64,000 nucleotides of DNA from Thermococcus sp. 2319x1 (GCF_001484685.1 NZ_CP012200.1:1792321-1856320); one strand, 5' to 3'; positions 18,558 through 27,640 are shown, numbered from the stretch's first letter. The notes: generated by a model not told the origin, from the letters alone. Translations and numbers: made by a program.

Positions 18558-18948
18558 TATTACAAACTGAAGCAACGCGGGTGGAGAGAGCGGAAGAGCA
18601 AGGAACAGAATTCCCACAAGTACCAGGAATAAAGACACTAGAATAACTACCAAGCTCTCAACTAACACCTTCGCAAGGATGTAACCACTTAAACTGTCCC
18701 CCGAAAATGGAGGTTCTCACTATCCCAAACCTAACATCATTAAACGTTGTTGGGCTAACAACAAGGTAAGAGTAGAATATTTGGATTGCAATAACGCCGG
18801 GGAGGGCATAAAGAAGGTAACTCACTATTTTTCCATGATATTCAAAGCTCACGGTTCTCGAGAGGGAGAACGCAAAAAACAGAAAATACATTAACGGAGT
18901 TATAAACTGGGATATAAATCCCCCCACGGCCTCTTTCTTTAAAGCCAA
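18558..18948 (-). pseudogene. ABC-2 type permease, truncated by IS982
   Basis: Starts MALKKEAVGGFISQFITPL and continues with hydrophobic helices. Near FGGQFKW the frame breaks at a G5 run (about 18697-18705) and goes on in another frame as SGYILAKVLVESLVVILVSL up to the IS982 end. The rest of the permease is missing beyond the IS. It is preceded by its decayed ATPase partner. Not functional as written. Confidence 0.65.
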
Positions 18949-18951
18949 GTC

Positions 18952-19680
18952 TCATTCTTCAATCCCCCCAACGAGTTTTATAAATCCATCAAGTAGTGTC
19001 TCCTCTTTAACAGGAATCTGGGTGATATCAAACCCAACATCCCGCAAAAACAGGAGAAGCTCATAAAATGCCGATTTATCTTCAAGTTCTACTTTATCAT
19101 CTCCAATAATTTTCCCTAAGTTGTTTCGTTTTAGGTGATCTGATAACTTTCCAATGAGTTGAGGCGGGAGTTCTTTTTTTTTTTTTGAATGTAACCAGTA
19201 CCTTGCCTGCATAAACATGTTTGAGTTCCCCAAGGGTCGTATGAAGGATTATCTTTCCTTCTATTTATGAAAACCATCTCATTGGATAAGCTCTCAACTC
19301 CTGCCATGTCGTTGGTCGTCAGGATGAAATAGTATCCTTCCTTACTCATTTCACGAATAAGATTCCAAGTAAATTTTTTCCAATAGGATCAAGACCCAAT
19401 GTTGGTTCATCCATAAATATCAGCTTACTTCGTTGGTCTAAGAAAGCTCTGGCAAGCTGTGTCCTTCGCATCAATCCCCCAGACAGCTCAAAAACCCTTT
19501 TGTGTTGATGTTCAGTTAAACCGAACAGCTCAACAACTTCATTTATCCTCTTTTCGAGCTCGTTCTTTGCGATTCCACGTATCATGCCGTAGAATTTTAG
19601 ATTCGTTCTAACAGAAAGCAAGACATCAAGCTCAACGTCTTGGGCACACAAAGCCACAATTTCCCTAATCTAGGTGTGTC
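18952..19680 (-). pseudogene. ABC transporter ATPase, decayed, Walker A missing
   Basis: Three frames join: 19346-19657 (QDVELDVLLSVRTNL, signature LSGGLMRRTQLARAF, Walker B IFMDEPTLGLDP), 19131-19349 (MSKEGYYFILTTNDMAGVES) and 18952-19233 (KKELPPQLIGKLSDHL to LVGGIEE). The first 70 or so residues with Walker A are absent. One break lies at an A13 tract (19174-19186). It belongs to the drug/antibiotic export ATPase type that pairs with ABC-2 permeases and lies 3 nt from the permease remnant. Confidence 0.7.
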
Positions 19681-20018
19681 CCAAAGAAAGATGTCGTTTG
19701 GAATTTTCTCCAGCACATAGACGCAAAATATCAAATTGAGCATAAGTGACAAACATGAATTTGTTTTCCCTTACTTATTATGGCATTATGCCTACCCCCA
19801 TCTTAAGACTCATGTCATATATTGGTTTTGTCTGCTCCATTCATATCATCTCCCAGTTTTTGCATTATTGTCATCATAGTTAAATCACATAAACTTTTTC
19901 CATACAGAATTTTATTACTATACAACATAGTAACAAGAAACCGTACACTAACACTATAAAAATAGTCTTCCGTGTAGATGATCTCAATTACTCAGGAAAG
20001 ACTACGCTACACCACAAA
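19681..20018. other. Gene-free stretch with decayed sequence
   Basis: No gene could be supported. On the minus strand a strong GGGAGATGATATGA precedes a 20-codon frame (ATG about 19842, MEQTKPIYDMSLKMGVGIMP) that stops at once. It may be what is left of the start of the ABC operon. The rest is AT-rich without clear repeats, up to the promoter of the regulator at 20051. Confidence 0.35.
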
Positions 20019-20026
20019 TTATATAT
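20019..20026 (+). promoter_or_regulatory. TATA box of a leaderless regulator gene
   Basis: TTATATAT at 20019-20026 is centred about 29 nt before ATG 20051. Archaeal transcription starts some 22-27 nt after the box, so the mRNA should begin at or within a few bases of the start codon. No Shine-Dalgarno sequence is present, in line with leaderless translation. Confidence 0.55.
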
Positions 20027-20050
20027 GCCAGCTTGTGGTATATCGCTTTG

Positions 20051-20965
20051 ATGAACAAGGAGATAAACAAAGAAGAAATTGAATTTTTAGTAAACCTGCT
20101 GGACAAATACCCGCTCGAAAGCATCAACTGCATAGCCAAAAAAGAAAAGATCAGCTATGCAAAGCTCAAAAAGCTCTTTGATAAATATTACGGACCGTCC
20201 AAAAGCGTCACTGTATCTGCTTCCATAAGCATAGCCAAACTCGGTCTCATGAGCTACGTGGCATTTCTATCGGTTCCAAGGGAGAACATAAAATCCACAA
20301 TCGCCAAAATGTACCGCAACCCCTTTATTCCCGTTGCAGTCCCGTTTTTCGGTTTTATAAATGGGGTCTCCACAGTAATGTATATCCCTCTAGAGCAGAG
20401 GGACAAAATAGACGAACTTCTCTCAAGGTATTCCCCAAATTATGAATACTACGAAGTATACGCCTTTCCTCCAGGGAAAGTGGAGTTTGGAAAGTGGGAG
20501 TTCAGCTATGACTACGCTCTCTTGCTCGACATCTTAAAAAGGGATGCAAGAACACCAATGAAGGAAATAGAAAAAACCTTGGGAAAAAAGAGGCCAACGA
20601 TAAGGTACATGATCAACAGGCTCAAAGATTTGGGCATACTACGGGGCTTTATGACGGTAGTAAATGAAGAAGCCTACAACAGAGGGTTCTGTGGAATAGC
20701 AAGGTCTCTCAACGAAGAATTCATAGAGAGGTTCAAAGAGCATGAGATAATGATCGGTGTGATAAAGCCTGCGGGCTATCTCATAGAATGGTACTTCTCA
20801 AGTAAAGAGGACATATACCAAAAAATTCTCGAATTCAGTAAGTACGTTGATAGGTTCGGCATATACTATTTTGACATGTTTGACTTCGGGATAAGAGGGT
20901 TTTCGTTTTCCAAAGCAGTGAAAAAAGATGGAAAGGGATACCACTCTATTCTGGAGTTTGATTAA
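20051..20965 (+). CDS. Lrp/AsnC-like transcriptional regulator with two helix-turn-helix regions
   Basis: 304 aa. An N-terminal HTH-like segment (about 10-45, LESINCIAKKEKISYAKLKK) and a second, clearer winged HTH in the middle (LLDILKRDARTPMKEIEKTL with KRPTIRYMINRLKDLGILRG) frame a putative ligand-binding part. ATG 20051 is preferred over TTG 20033 because the promoter predicts a leaderless start. The gene is convergent with the SPASM protein, with 20 bp of overlap. Target genes are unknown; the eroded ABC and RiPP-like genes upstream are possible. Confidence 0.75.
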   Translation: MNKEINKEEIEFLVNLLDKYPLESINCIAKKEKISYAKLKKLFDKYYGPSKSVTVSASISIAKLGLMSYVAFLSVPRENIKSTIAKMYRNPFIPVAVPFFGFINGVSTVMYIPLEQRDKIDELLSRYSPNYEYYEVYAFPPGKVEFGKWEFSYDYALLLDILKRDARTPMKEIEKTLGKKRPTIRYMINRLKDLGILRGFMTVVNEEAYNRGFCGIARSLNEEFIERFKEHEIMIGVIKPAGYLIEWYFSSKEDIYQKILEFSKYVDRFGIYYFDMFDFGIRGFSFSKAVKKDGKGYHSILEFD

Positions 20966-21890
20966 AGTTAATCCCCAAAAACTCACAGTATTCCATGCCG
21001 CAGATTTCCCCGGATGCTTGATATTCAAGCGCCCTGCAGTCATGACAAGTGTATTTAAAGGGGCACGAGCGACAGAGAGGGATATTCTCTTTGGTGAGTG
21101 TCCAAAACTGATTTAGAACTTTCTTCCTCGGCAGATACCAGAGCTTATCCCTTCTTATGTTGCCGACCACGAAATTCCTCAGCAAGGGACAGGGAGTTAT
21201 GTAACCGTCCGCCGCTATAGAGATCGTACCAGCCAAGCAACTGTGGTACCTGTTTGGAGAAGACGACAAAAGCTTCTTAACCTCAAACAGGTTAAAATCA
21301 ACTTTTTTTAATGAGCCCGGAAAAAGGATGTCCACATAAACTTCCCCAGGAAACTCAACTTTCTGCTGAAGAAGCTCAGTGTATTCCTTATACTTTGCCA
21401 TTATTAGCGCCCCATGAGCCCATTTTAGATGTTTCAGTTCCGAGAGAGCATCTTCCGAATATTCCATCTCCACTATTACCTTTAAGCCTTCTACCGGCTC
21501 AAGGGCGTCGATATCTTCAATTCTAATCGTGGCAAAAACATCTCCAGGAAAGCTCGCCAAGATATGCCTTGAAATTTCACCTAACTCTTCAACTTCGTCA
21601 TAGTTCACCAAGTATATTTCCTGACCACCCACTCTTGTAAACTCTTTAACTACTTTTTCAATTTCTTCCATCCCTATTTTTTCGTCTCTTAAGATAAACC
21701 TGTTGTTTCCTATGCAGCCGAGAGAGCGAGGAATGCCGTGAAGCTCTGAGAATTTTCCCTTTCCCCTACCCAAGCTTAAAATAATCCTTTCCAGTTTGCC
21801 ATCGTGAGGTTTATGGCTCCATGGGGGCTTTGCTACAGTTGCAATCTTTAATCCATTGGTACTAAACTTCCAATGATCGCTACCACCCAC
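20946..21890 (-). CDS. SPASM-domain protein lacking the radical SAM CxxxCxxC
   Basis: About 314 aa. The C-terminal third has a full SPASM pattern: CLAGTISIAADGYITPCPLL, GNIRRDKLW, CRSCPFKYTCHDCRA and CGMEYC, enough for two auxiliary Fe-S clusters. The N-terminal part contains only one Cys (in LGCIGNN) and no CxxxCxxC, so it should not cleave AdoMet. GTG 21890 follows GGTGATTGGC; ATG 21902 is an alternative. It may be a partner or degenerate paralogue of a peptide-modifying enzyme. It is convergent with the regulator 20051-20965. Confidence 0.7.
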   Translation of the reverse strand: MGGSDHWKFSTNGLKIATVAKPPWSHKPHDGKLERIILSLGRGKGKFSELHGIPRSLGCIGNNRFILRDEKIGMEEIEKVVKEFTRVGGQEIYLVNYDEVEELGEISRHILASFPGDVFATIRIEDIDALEPVEGLKVIVEMEYSEDALSELKHLKWAHGALIMAKYKEYTELLQQKVEFPGEVYVDILFPGSLKKVDFNLFEVKKLLSSSPNRYHSCLAGTISIAADGYITPCPLLRNFVVGNIRRDKLWYLPRKKVLNQFWTLTKENIPLCRSCPFKYTCHDCRALEYQASGEICGMEYCEFLGINFNQTPE

Positions 21891-22042
21891 GCCAATCACC
21901 ATAAAAGGATTGCGTTTATGGTTGATATACTTTTTCTATTCAGATTTTATTGACCACTAATAAAAGTAACACAAACTTGTACACAATCAACGGCAAAAGA
22001 TTTAATAACTTTTGATTACTAAATTGTTGTGGAGGTGGGAAA

Positions 22043-22765
22043 ATGCAAAAACCAGTTGAGTTGATACTTCCAAAAATTGAAAGGCCCATTTTTATTGAAG
22101 GATATCCCGGGATTGGGCTTGTAGGCCACATTGCGGCTAATTTTATAGCCAAAGAACTCAACATGGAAATGATAGGCTACATTGAGAGTCCATTCTTGCC
22201 CCCAATGTCTCTAATTCTGGAAGGCAAACCAAACCCACCGTTGAGATTCTACGGGAAGGACAACGTTATCATTGCCGTTGCAGATGTATACATTCCTCCA
22301 ACTTTGGTGAACGAGATAGCAAAAGAAATCATTGGCTACCTAAAAGAAAACAACACCGAGAAGGTAATTTCACTTGGCGGCATGGGGATTGGCTTTTTCA
22401 AAGAACAAATGGAAGTCTGGGGCGTAGGTGGGAGCGAAGAGGAGAACAGGGATTTGGAAAAATTGGGGGTCAAGATACTGAAATACGGCTCCATAATGGG
22501 GATGAGCGGAAAGCTGCTATGGGAAGCGAGTAAAGAAGGACTCAAAGCGTATGCCCTTTTGGGAGAGACCTTCGGTGATAGGCCCGATCCAAGGGCAGCG
22601 GCAAATGTAATCGAGATACTCAAAAACCTCGCCCCAATAGAGATTTCAACAGAGCCTTTACTCGAGGAAGCACAGATGATAGAGGAGCAGCTAAGAAAAA
22701 TGCACGAACAAATGGAGTCCGCTAGAAGAAGGGCTGAAAAGGAATATGAAAGCGTTTATCTGTGA
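22043..22765 (+). CDS. PAC2-family protein (proteasome assembly chaperone-like)
   Basis: 240 aa. The N-terminal IEGYPGIGLVGHIAANFIAKE and the middle SLGGMGIGFF are typical of the archaeal PAC2/DUF75 family. The C-terminus is a charged helix (MIEEQLRKMHEQMESARRR). A very strong GGAGGTG lies before ATG 22043 and a TTTAATAA box at about 22000-22008. It is followed after 9 nt by the DUF473 gene. The link to proteasome assembly comes from eukaryotic relatives and is not proven in archaea. Confidence 0.88.
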   Translation: MQKPVELILPKIERPIFIEGYPGIGLVGHIAANFIAKELNMEMIGYIESPFLPPMSLILEGKPNPPLRFYGKDNVIIAVADVYIPPTLVNEIAKEIIGYLKENNTEKVISLGGMGIGFFKEQMEVWGVGGSEEENRDLEKLGVKILKYGSIMGMSGKLLWEASKEGLKAYALLGETFGDRPDPRAAANVIEILKNLAPIEISTEPLLEEAQMIEEQLRKMHEQMESARRRAEKEYESVYL

Positions 22766-22774
22766 GGTGGAAGT

Positions 22775-23155
22775 ATGGAACTTCTTGTACTTGGTGGGAT
22801 AGCCCGGAGAACCCTTGACCAGCTTTTAAGAAACCCCTACAGAACGATAGAAGTGAGGAGTGCAAGAAACGTTATCGTTACTCGAAAATTAAAGCAAGGA
22901 GAAAGGGTATTCTTAACTTATGAGACCCTTCAAGACGTAACCCGCGGAACGGAGGGAATAATAGCAGAAGTGTTAAAGATAGAAGAAATGGAACAAAGGA
23001 TACCTTGGGAAGAAAGCGATGAACGAGAAGTTACGGTATGCAGAATACAGCTAAGGCTTGTGGGGCTGGGGAAAGTGATTGAGATTTCAAGCGAAGACAA
23101 CGTAATGAAAGTAAAAGTTAGAGAAATGCTCCCACAGGAAATGGCAATGGGCTAA
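22775..23155 (+). CDS. DUF473-like archaeal protein
   Basis: 126 aa, no membrane segment. RNPYRTIEVRSARN and GERVFLTYETLQDVTRGTEG fit the archaeal DUF473 pattern (RTIE-x-RS and a GT-x-G-I-I-A segment). GTGAGGTGGAAGT supplies the RBS before ATG 22775. It is co-transcribed with the PAC2 gene; its end overlaps the end of nucS by 4 nt on the other strand. Function unknown; the family call is from memory of the motif. Confidence 0.7.
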   Translation: MELLVLGGIARRTLDQLLRNPYRTIEVRSARNVIVTRKLKQGERVFLTYETLQDVTRGTEGIIAEVLKIEEMEQRIPWEESDEREVTVCRIQLRLVGLGKVIEISSEDNVMKVKVREMLPQEMAMG

Positions 23156-23904
23156 TCGAAGAGCGTTTTTTGCCTTCCCCTCTTGGATTTTCCTCTTTTT
23201 GGAGGGGTCAGCCTTCTAAACTCCAGCCCCTCTTTCTCCAGAAGTTTTTTGGCACCGGAAGTCAGGGAAGGAGCGACCAAAATGCCGCGCACTTTTTCAT
23301 GCTCTTCCTTCATGGCCTCGACATATCTCTTTAACTGACTGACAGCATGCAAATCTGCCCTCCTGCGTTTGAGCTCAAGGACAACAATATTTCCCTCTTT
23401 GTCCACCCCAAGAACGTCCACGATTCCATGCTTTATGGGCTTCTCTTTAAATAACGGTTTAAAGCCGTCTTCAATAACCGAAGGGTTCTCAAAGATTAGA
23501 TCCGCCATTTCAGCTTCACTACCAGTTAATGCCAACTCCTCATAGTCTTCCGCCTGAAAATAGGATATAAGGTAAACATGGAGGAGCTCCACTTCAAGAA
23601 TCTCCCGAGGCTTTCGCCGGATGCTTCTTAGGAATATCCTGCCTTCTTTTACCTCAAGCCCGACAGAGCTCCCGGGAGGTTGCCAGTTGACGGGCTCTCG
23701 CTTTTCCTTTTGATGAATTAAAAAGGAGCCATCAGGCTTTATTAATATAACTCTATCACCCGGGCCGAGTTCACTTTTTGCTCTTCCATCATAAAAAACC
23801 CTACAATGGGCAAAAATATTTACTATAGCCTCCTTTGAAAGGGCCCGGTTGAAAATATCCACTATCTCTTCGTAAGTGGGGTTAAGCTTTGCCTCAACTT
23901 TCAT
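23152..23904 (-). CDS. nucS: Mismatch/flap endonuclease NucS (EndoMS)
   Basis: 250 aa. In Thermococcales the enzyme cuts both strands at mismatches (EndoMS) and also acts on branched DNA. The N-terminal domain has FYDGRAKSELGPGDRVILIKP; the C-terminal nuclease domain has the catalytic series GIVDVLGVDKEGNIVVLELK (Asp and Glu-x-Lys) and VSQLKRYVEAM. The end QKTLFD is a PCNA-interaction motif. It lies 45 nt downstream of radA on the same strand, the arrangement seen in other Thermococcus genomes, and links mismatch cleavage to recombination. Confidence 0.94.
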   Translation of the reverse strand: MKVEAKLNPTYEEIVDIFNRALSKEAIVNIFAHCRVFYDGRAKSELGPGDRVILIKPDGSFLIHQKEKREPVNWQPPGSSVGLEVKEGRIFLRSIRRKPREILEVELLHVYLISYFQAEDYEELALTGSEAEMADLIFENPSVIEDGFKPLFKEKPIKHGIVDVLGVDKEGNIVVLELKRRRADLHAVSQLKRYVEAMKEEHEKVRGILVAPSLTSGAKKLLEKEGLEFRRLTPPKRGKSKRGRQKTLFD

Positions 23905-23949
23905 AACTCATCAAAGGAAATTTAAAAAGGGGCTTAAAAAGTTAAAGGG

Positions 23950-25956
23950 CTAATCCTCAATTCCTTTTTCAGTGATACTAAACGCCGCTTCTCCTTCAGG
24001 GAGATGTGGAGAGTCTATAAGTCTTGCAATTCTCTTTCCAGCCTTTCCTTTCCTTAAATAAACTCTAACTGTTGCGGAGTGTGCCAAGATATGACCTCCT
24101 ATTGGTCTTGTTGGATCGCCAAAGAATGCATCGGGTCTCGCTTGAACTTGGTTGGTAACAAACACCGCTATATCGTAAAGGTTGGCCAAACGATGGAGGT
24201 CAGCCAAGTGCTTGGCGAGCTTTTGTTGCCTCTCCGCCAATGTTCCTCTTCCAACGTATTCGGATCTAAAGTGTCCTGTGAGAGAGTCCACGACAAGAAG
24301 TTTAACCGGCCTGTCGCTTGCAGCTTTTTCCTTGATTATTTCCTCCGCCTTTTCTACGAGGAGCATTTGATGGTTGGAGTTAAAGGCCCTGGCAACGTAA
24401 ATGTTCTTTAATACTTCCTCCGGATCCATGCCCCTGTTTTCCGCTATTTGCTTTATTCTTTCTGGCCTAAATGTATTCTCGGTATCAATCCAGATTACAC
24501 TTCCATTCAAGCCGCCCTCCTCTGGGGGCTTTTGGACGAGAACAGCCAGTGTGTGGGCTAATTGGGTATTGTGGAGTATCAGCCCGTTTGGTGCAACAAA
24601 GTTGTGAACCTCTGGAACCACCAGATCGTAGACGTAGTCGTTGTATTCCACCAAGCTAACGCTCTCAACTTCGTGGAATGAGAGCTTCCTAGCTAAAGAT
24701 ATCACCTCAAGTGCGTGCCTTGCTATTTCTCTTAGGTGTTGAATTTCAGATTTCAGCGCGGATATAACTTTAGCTCTTAATTCTGTATCTTTAGGAATCC
24801 CCCGGTAGCGGTAATTTTTAATTTGACCTTCTGTAAAACCATATTTTCTGAGGACTGTCCATGAAAATGGTAGCTTTGGCTTATCAGTATTGCAAAGTTC
24901 TTTTTCAGCACGCTCAAGCTCTGCAAGGGCTTTTTTAAAGTACGCTTCTATTTTCTCCAACGTCTTTTCAGTAAACCAAACTTCCTTTGAACGTGTTAGC
25001 AAGTGAGATGCCGTCTCACCTTCTTGTTTAGGCAACTTGAAGTGTGAATAAAGCTTTCCTAGGTACCGTGCAAGCTGTGGTGGATACCTTCCAACGCCTC
25101 CCGAATTAAATCCACCAACTTTAATTAAAGAATTTGCTGGTACTTTCCTAACCCCTACAAGCACATCTCCCCTTTTGATTTCTCCAGCCTTTATCCACTG
25201 GAACCCATCCCTAAATACCAACACGGGGTGAGGAAGTGTTACTTTAATGTTGATCCCAGTTGAAAGCTTAAGTTCTACAAGGTTTGAGACCTTCTCCCGG
25301 TAAATGTAACTTGCCTTTGTCCTTTTTACTTCCCCACTGTCAAGATCAAAGGCGTAAACGGTCACAGTATCCACTGGAACAGCGAAGCCATTGTCAAATG
25401 GAACTTCGCCATTTTTGAGTGCATACTTTGTATACATTTCCTCTATGCTCTCAAAATGCACTACTGTGTCATTTTCGTAATAGATTGGAGTGTCCTTTGC
25501 AAAGCATTTTCCACTTCCAAACTCTCCAAATACCTCTGAAATAGCCTGTGTCTCAATCCCACCGCCGAGAAGCTTGTCCAAGGACTTGCTTCCGGTAGTA
25601 ATCTTGCCCACAACAGCTCTCTTTTTCAAATACTCATCGGCACGCATAAAGGTTCCGATATTGACGGCTTCTCTTGCGGCTTGAATGATCTTTAAAGCGG
25701 CCCCTTCACTTATTCCAGCAAGCTCTTTTAATTCCAAGGGAGATGCAACTGCTATTGCTTCCAAACTATCATAACCTGCCTCTCTAAGCTTTTCAGCAGT
25801 TGCGGGTCCAACTCCGGGGAGATCTTCCAGGCTTCTTATTTCTTTCTTTTTTGTTGTTTCACTCTCTGCTTCAATAGACAATTCTTCAAGATCGTCGAGC
25901 TCTTCAAACTCTTCAAGCTCTTTAATTTCATCCTCAACTTTCTTTTTTCTCGCCAT
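23950..25956 (-). CDS. radA: DNA recombinase RadA with an intein
   Basis: 668 codons; without the intein about 355 residues, the normal RadA size. The N-terminal part has an acidic stretch and a helix-hairpin-helix ([17 protein letters not shown]). Walker A GEFGSGK is split by the intein after its Lys, so the protein is inactive until splicing rejoins GSGK with TQLAHTL. Walker B is [12 protein letters not shown]2-region [20 protein letters not shown] follows. ATG 25956 is preceded by GGGTGG; GTG 25965 is upstream in frame. A TATATAA box at about 26005-26012 serves as promoter. Confidence 0.96.
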   Translation of the reverse strand: MARKKKVEDEIKELEEFEELDDLEELSIEAESETTKKKEIRSLEDLPGVGPATAEKLREAGYDSLEAIAVASPLELKELAGISEGAALKIIQAAREAVNIGTFMRADEYLKKRAVVGKITTGSKSLDKLLGGGIETQAISEVFGEFGSGKCFAKDTPIYYENDTVVHFESIEEMYTKYALKNGEVPFDNGFAVPVDTVTVYAFDLDSGEVKRTKASYIYREKVSNLVELKLSTGINIKVTLPHPVLVFRDGFQWIKAGEIKRGDVLVGVRKVPANSLIKVGGFNSGGVGRYPPQLARYLGKLYSHFKLPKQEGETASHLLTRSKEVWFTEKTLEKIEAYFKKALAELERAEKELCNTDKPKLPFSWTVLRKYGFTEGQIKNYRYRGIPKDTELRAKVISALKSEIQHLREIARHALEVISLARKLSFHEVESVSLVEYNDYVYDLVVPEVHNFVAPNGLILHNTQLAHTLAVLVQKPPEEGGLNGSVIWIDTENTFRPERIKQIAENRGMDPEEVLKNIYVARAFNSNHQMLLVEKAEEIIKEKAASDRPVKLLVVDSLTGHFRSEYVGRGTLAERQQKLAKHLADLHRLANLYDIAVFVTNQVQARPDAFFGDPTRPIGGHILAHSATVRVYLRKGKAGKRIARLIDSPHLPEGEAAFSITEKGIED
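24568..25506 (-). other. Intein in RadA Walker A, 313 residues
   Basis: Starts at Cys ([12 protein letters not shown]) and ends LILHN before Thr+1. Splicing blocks are present: block A at the N-terminus, block [14 protein letters not shown], block [18 protein letters not shown], terminal His-Asn. The region between blocks B and F holds about 140 extra residues compared with the known mini-inteins at this site. This insert is Lys/Glu-rich and helical and shows no LAGLIDADG motif. The splicing part looks intact. Confidence 0.92.
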
Positions 25957-26128
25957 AGTTACCACCCGTAAGCATGATCCTAAATAGTGATGAAGTCAGA
26001 ATGCTTATATATTTTTCCCATGCCCTAAAAAAGGATTTAAAGGCTGAAAATTACAAAACCATTGATTAGTAAAGCCAGAATACCAAAATAAAGGCCTTAA
26101 GTTTGAGATTTCCATTGGAAATGAAACT

Positions 26129-27130
26129 CTACTTTGCAGACTTGATAACCAACAGCTTTGCACCTTCTGGAATCGGCTCATCAAGAGGTGGCATGAGGTG
26201 GATTTCATCTTTTGCATACCCGAGAAGGAACAAACCCTTGGAATAGAGAATTTTGAATGCCTCTCCAAAAGCCATTCTATCCATCTCGGGGAGTCTTAGA
26301 GAAGTTACATCGTATCTCCCGAGGGCCGTTGTTATATCATCTATGACGTCAACAACCTCGGGCTCAAAGACTGCGCTTGCAAGCAACCTTCCAGCCAGAG
26401 TTCTACTGGTTATTACCCTATCCGCTCCGGCCTGTCTCAAGAGAGGAACACTCTCGCGTTTAAGAACCTCCACAAAGACCTTTGCCTCAGAGAGCTGTTT
26501 TATCATCAACGTAACGAACACGGACTCGGAATCATCGCCCAAAGTCAGGAGAACATAACCAGCGTTCCCGATATTTGCTCTCTCCAACGTTTCCCTATTC
26601 GTGAACTCCCCAATGATAACTTCCACTTCCTCTGGAATGGTAAGCTTTTTCCTTTCATCATCGTTCGGAAGAATGACGATTATTGGCTTGTTGGGAGCTT
26701 GATTTTTACCTATGGCATCCATAAGCTCCAGCAAAGCGCTTTCTACAGTTTCTCCCCTCCCCATGATAACGTAATGGTCCTTAAACTTTACCCTCTGCAT
26801 CCCCATCATCCTCCTAATCGAGCCAGACAAGAAATATTCCGCAAGGATTGAAACAAAAGCTGTGAACGTAGCTATACCACCGATAGAAGCAAAAATCGCT
26901 ATAATCTTGCCAAGGGTGGTCGATGGAGTTATGTCCCCATATCCAATGGTTGCCATTGTTATGACCGCCCAGTAAAGAGCCGTGAAGAAATCTACCCCCT
27001 CAGCATACATGTAAAGTAATGCCAGGATTATTGCAAGCAGAACCACGGCTAAGGCAAGGGCGAATATTTTGCTCCTTTTCAGCTTTATCCTTATCCTCAA
27101 AAGCCTCCTAATCAATGGAACCGGTATCAT
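26129..27130 (-). CDS. Potassium channel with RCK (TrkA-N) domain
   Basis: 333 aa. Two membrane helices (about 22-45 and 85-110) frame the pore loop with selectivity filter MATIGYGDITP. The cytoplasmic RCK part begins DHYVIMGRG and a TrkA-C-like domain follows (LRLPEMDRMAFGEAFKIL to AKLLVIKSAK). The nucleotide loop reads GRGETVES rather than the usual G-x-G-x-x-G, so the ligand may differ; MthK-type channels use Ca2+. Perfect TTCCA-N-TGGAA palindromes lie just beyond its 3' end (26110) and upstream of it (27170). Confidence 0.92.
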   Translation of the reverse strand: MIPVPLIRRLLRIRIKLKRSKIFALALAVVLLAIILALLYMYAEGVDFFTALYWAVITMATIGYGDITPSTTLGKIIAIFASIGGIATFTAFVSILAEYFLSGSIRRMMGMQRVKFKDHYVIMGRGETVESALLELMDAIGKNQAPNKPIIVILPNDDERKKLTIPEEVEVIIGEFTNRETLERANIGNAGYVLLTLGDDSESVFVTLMIKQLSEAKVFVEVLKRESVPLLRQAGADRVITSRTLAGRLLASAVFEPEVVDVIDDITTALGRYDVTSLRLPEMDRMAFGEAFKILYSKGLFLLGYAKDEIHLMPPLDEPIPEGAKLLVIKSAK

Positions 27131-27169
27131 TGCATTAGAAGTTAAGGTTTGACCTTAAAAAGCTTCACT

Positions 27170-27327
27170 TTCCAGTGGAAATAAAACACCACAATTTTGA
27201 GTACTTATGTATGTTATAATACGTCAACGTTCAGAAGTTCCAGCGGAAATAAAGCCCTTTTTCTACACTCATCTAAACGTTCATAAAATTGTCTGACAAA
27301 CCCCCCAGAGTTTCATTTCCACTGGAA
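27170..27327. repeat. Three palindrome copies spaced 68 and 79 bp
   Basis: Centres are at 27175, 27243 and 27322. The first two have the same orientation of the tail GGAAATAAA; the third is inverted. The 68-bp step resembles a Thermococcales CRISPR unit, but the repeat is short, imperfect and not all in one direction, so a CRISPR array is not called. They lie just upstream of the K+ channel gene and could act on its promoter. Confidence 0.5.
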
Positions 27328-27481
27328 CCTTGTTTTGAGAAATGGATGGATTTTATGGACGAAGAGAATGTAAACAGCATTTAAAAAGGCATTTAACGTT
27401 TACAAATATTTGTTTGTTCATGATGCTTAAATAATAAAACATCGATTAGTTATTGTTTTTACCAGCATATACGTTATTTTT

Positions 27482-27640
27482 TGAACAATGTTCATAGATA
27501 AGTATATATATCCAAAAACACAAAGAAAACGGGAGTGTTTGCACCAATTTAAAATAAAAGGATTGGTGTTTTGCGCCGCTTCCACAGGAAATACAACTCT
27601 GGGGGGTTGAGTTGTTGTTTAACAATTAACTTTTTGGTAA
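27482..27640 (+). ncRNA. Possible structured transcript in a 715-bp intergenic region
   Basis: A 13-bp palindrome TGAACA-A-TGTTCA (27482-27494) precedes a TATA-like AGTATATATA (27501-27510). Downstream come three inverted repeats: CACCAAT/ATTGGTG (27542-27568), CAACTC/GAGTTG around GGGGGG (about 27593-27613) and TTGTT/AACAA (about 27615-27626). No coding frame covers it. These features fit a small RNA with an operator-controlled promoter, but none proves it; no known RNA family is recognised. Confidence 0.25.

Noticed and set aside
19860-19890. C/D box small RNA (ATGATGA on the minus strand)
   Set aside because: A C-box-like sequence is present but no matching D box (CTGA) at the right distance was found.
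24568-25506. LAGLIDADG homing endonuclease in the RadA intein
   Set aside because: No LAGLIDADG-like decapeptide could be found in the insert.
27170-27327. CRISPR array
   Set aside because: Only three short imperfect repeats, one inverted, with unequal spacing; no cas genes in the window.
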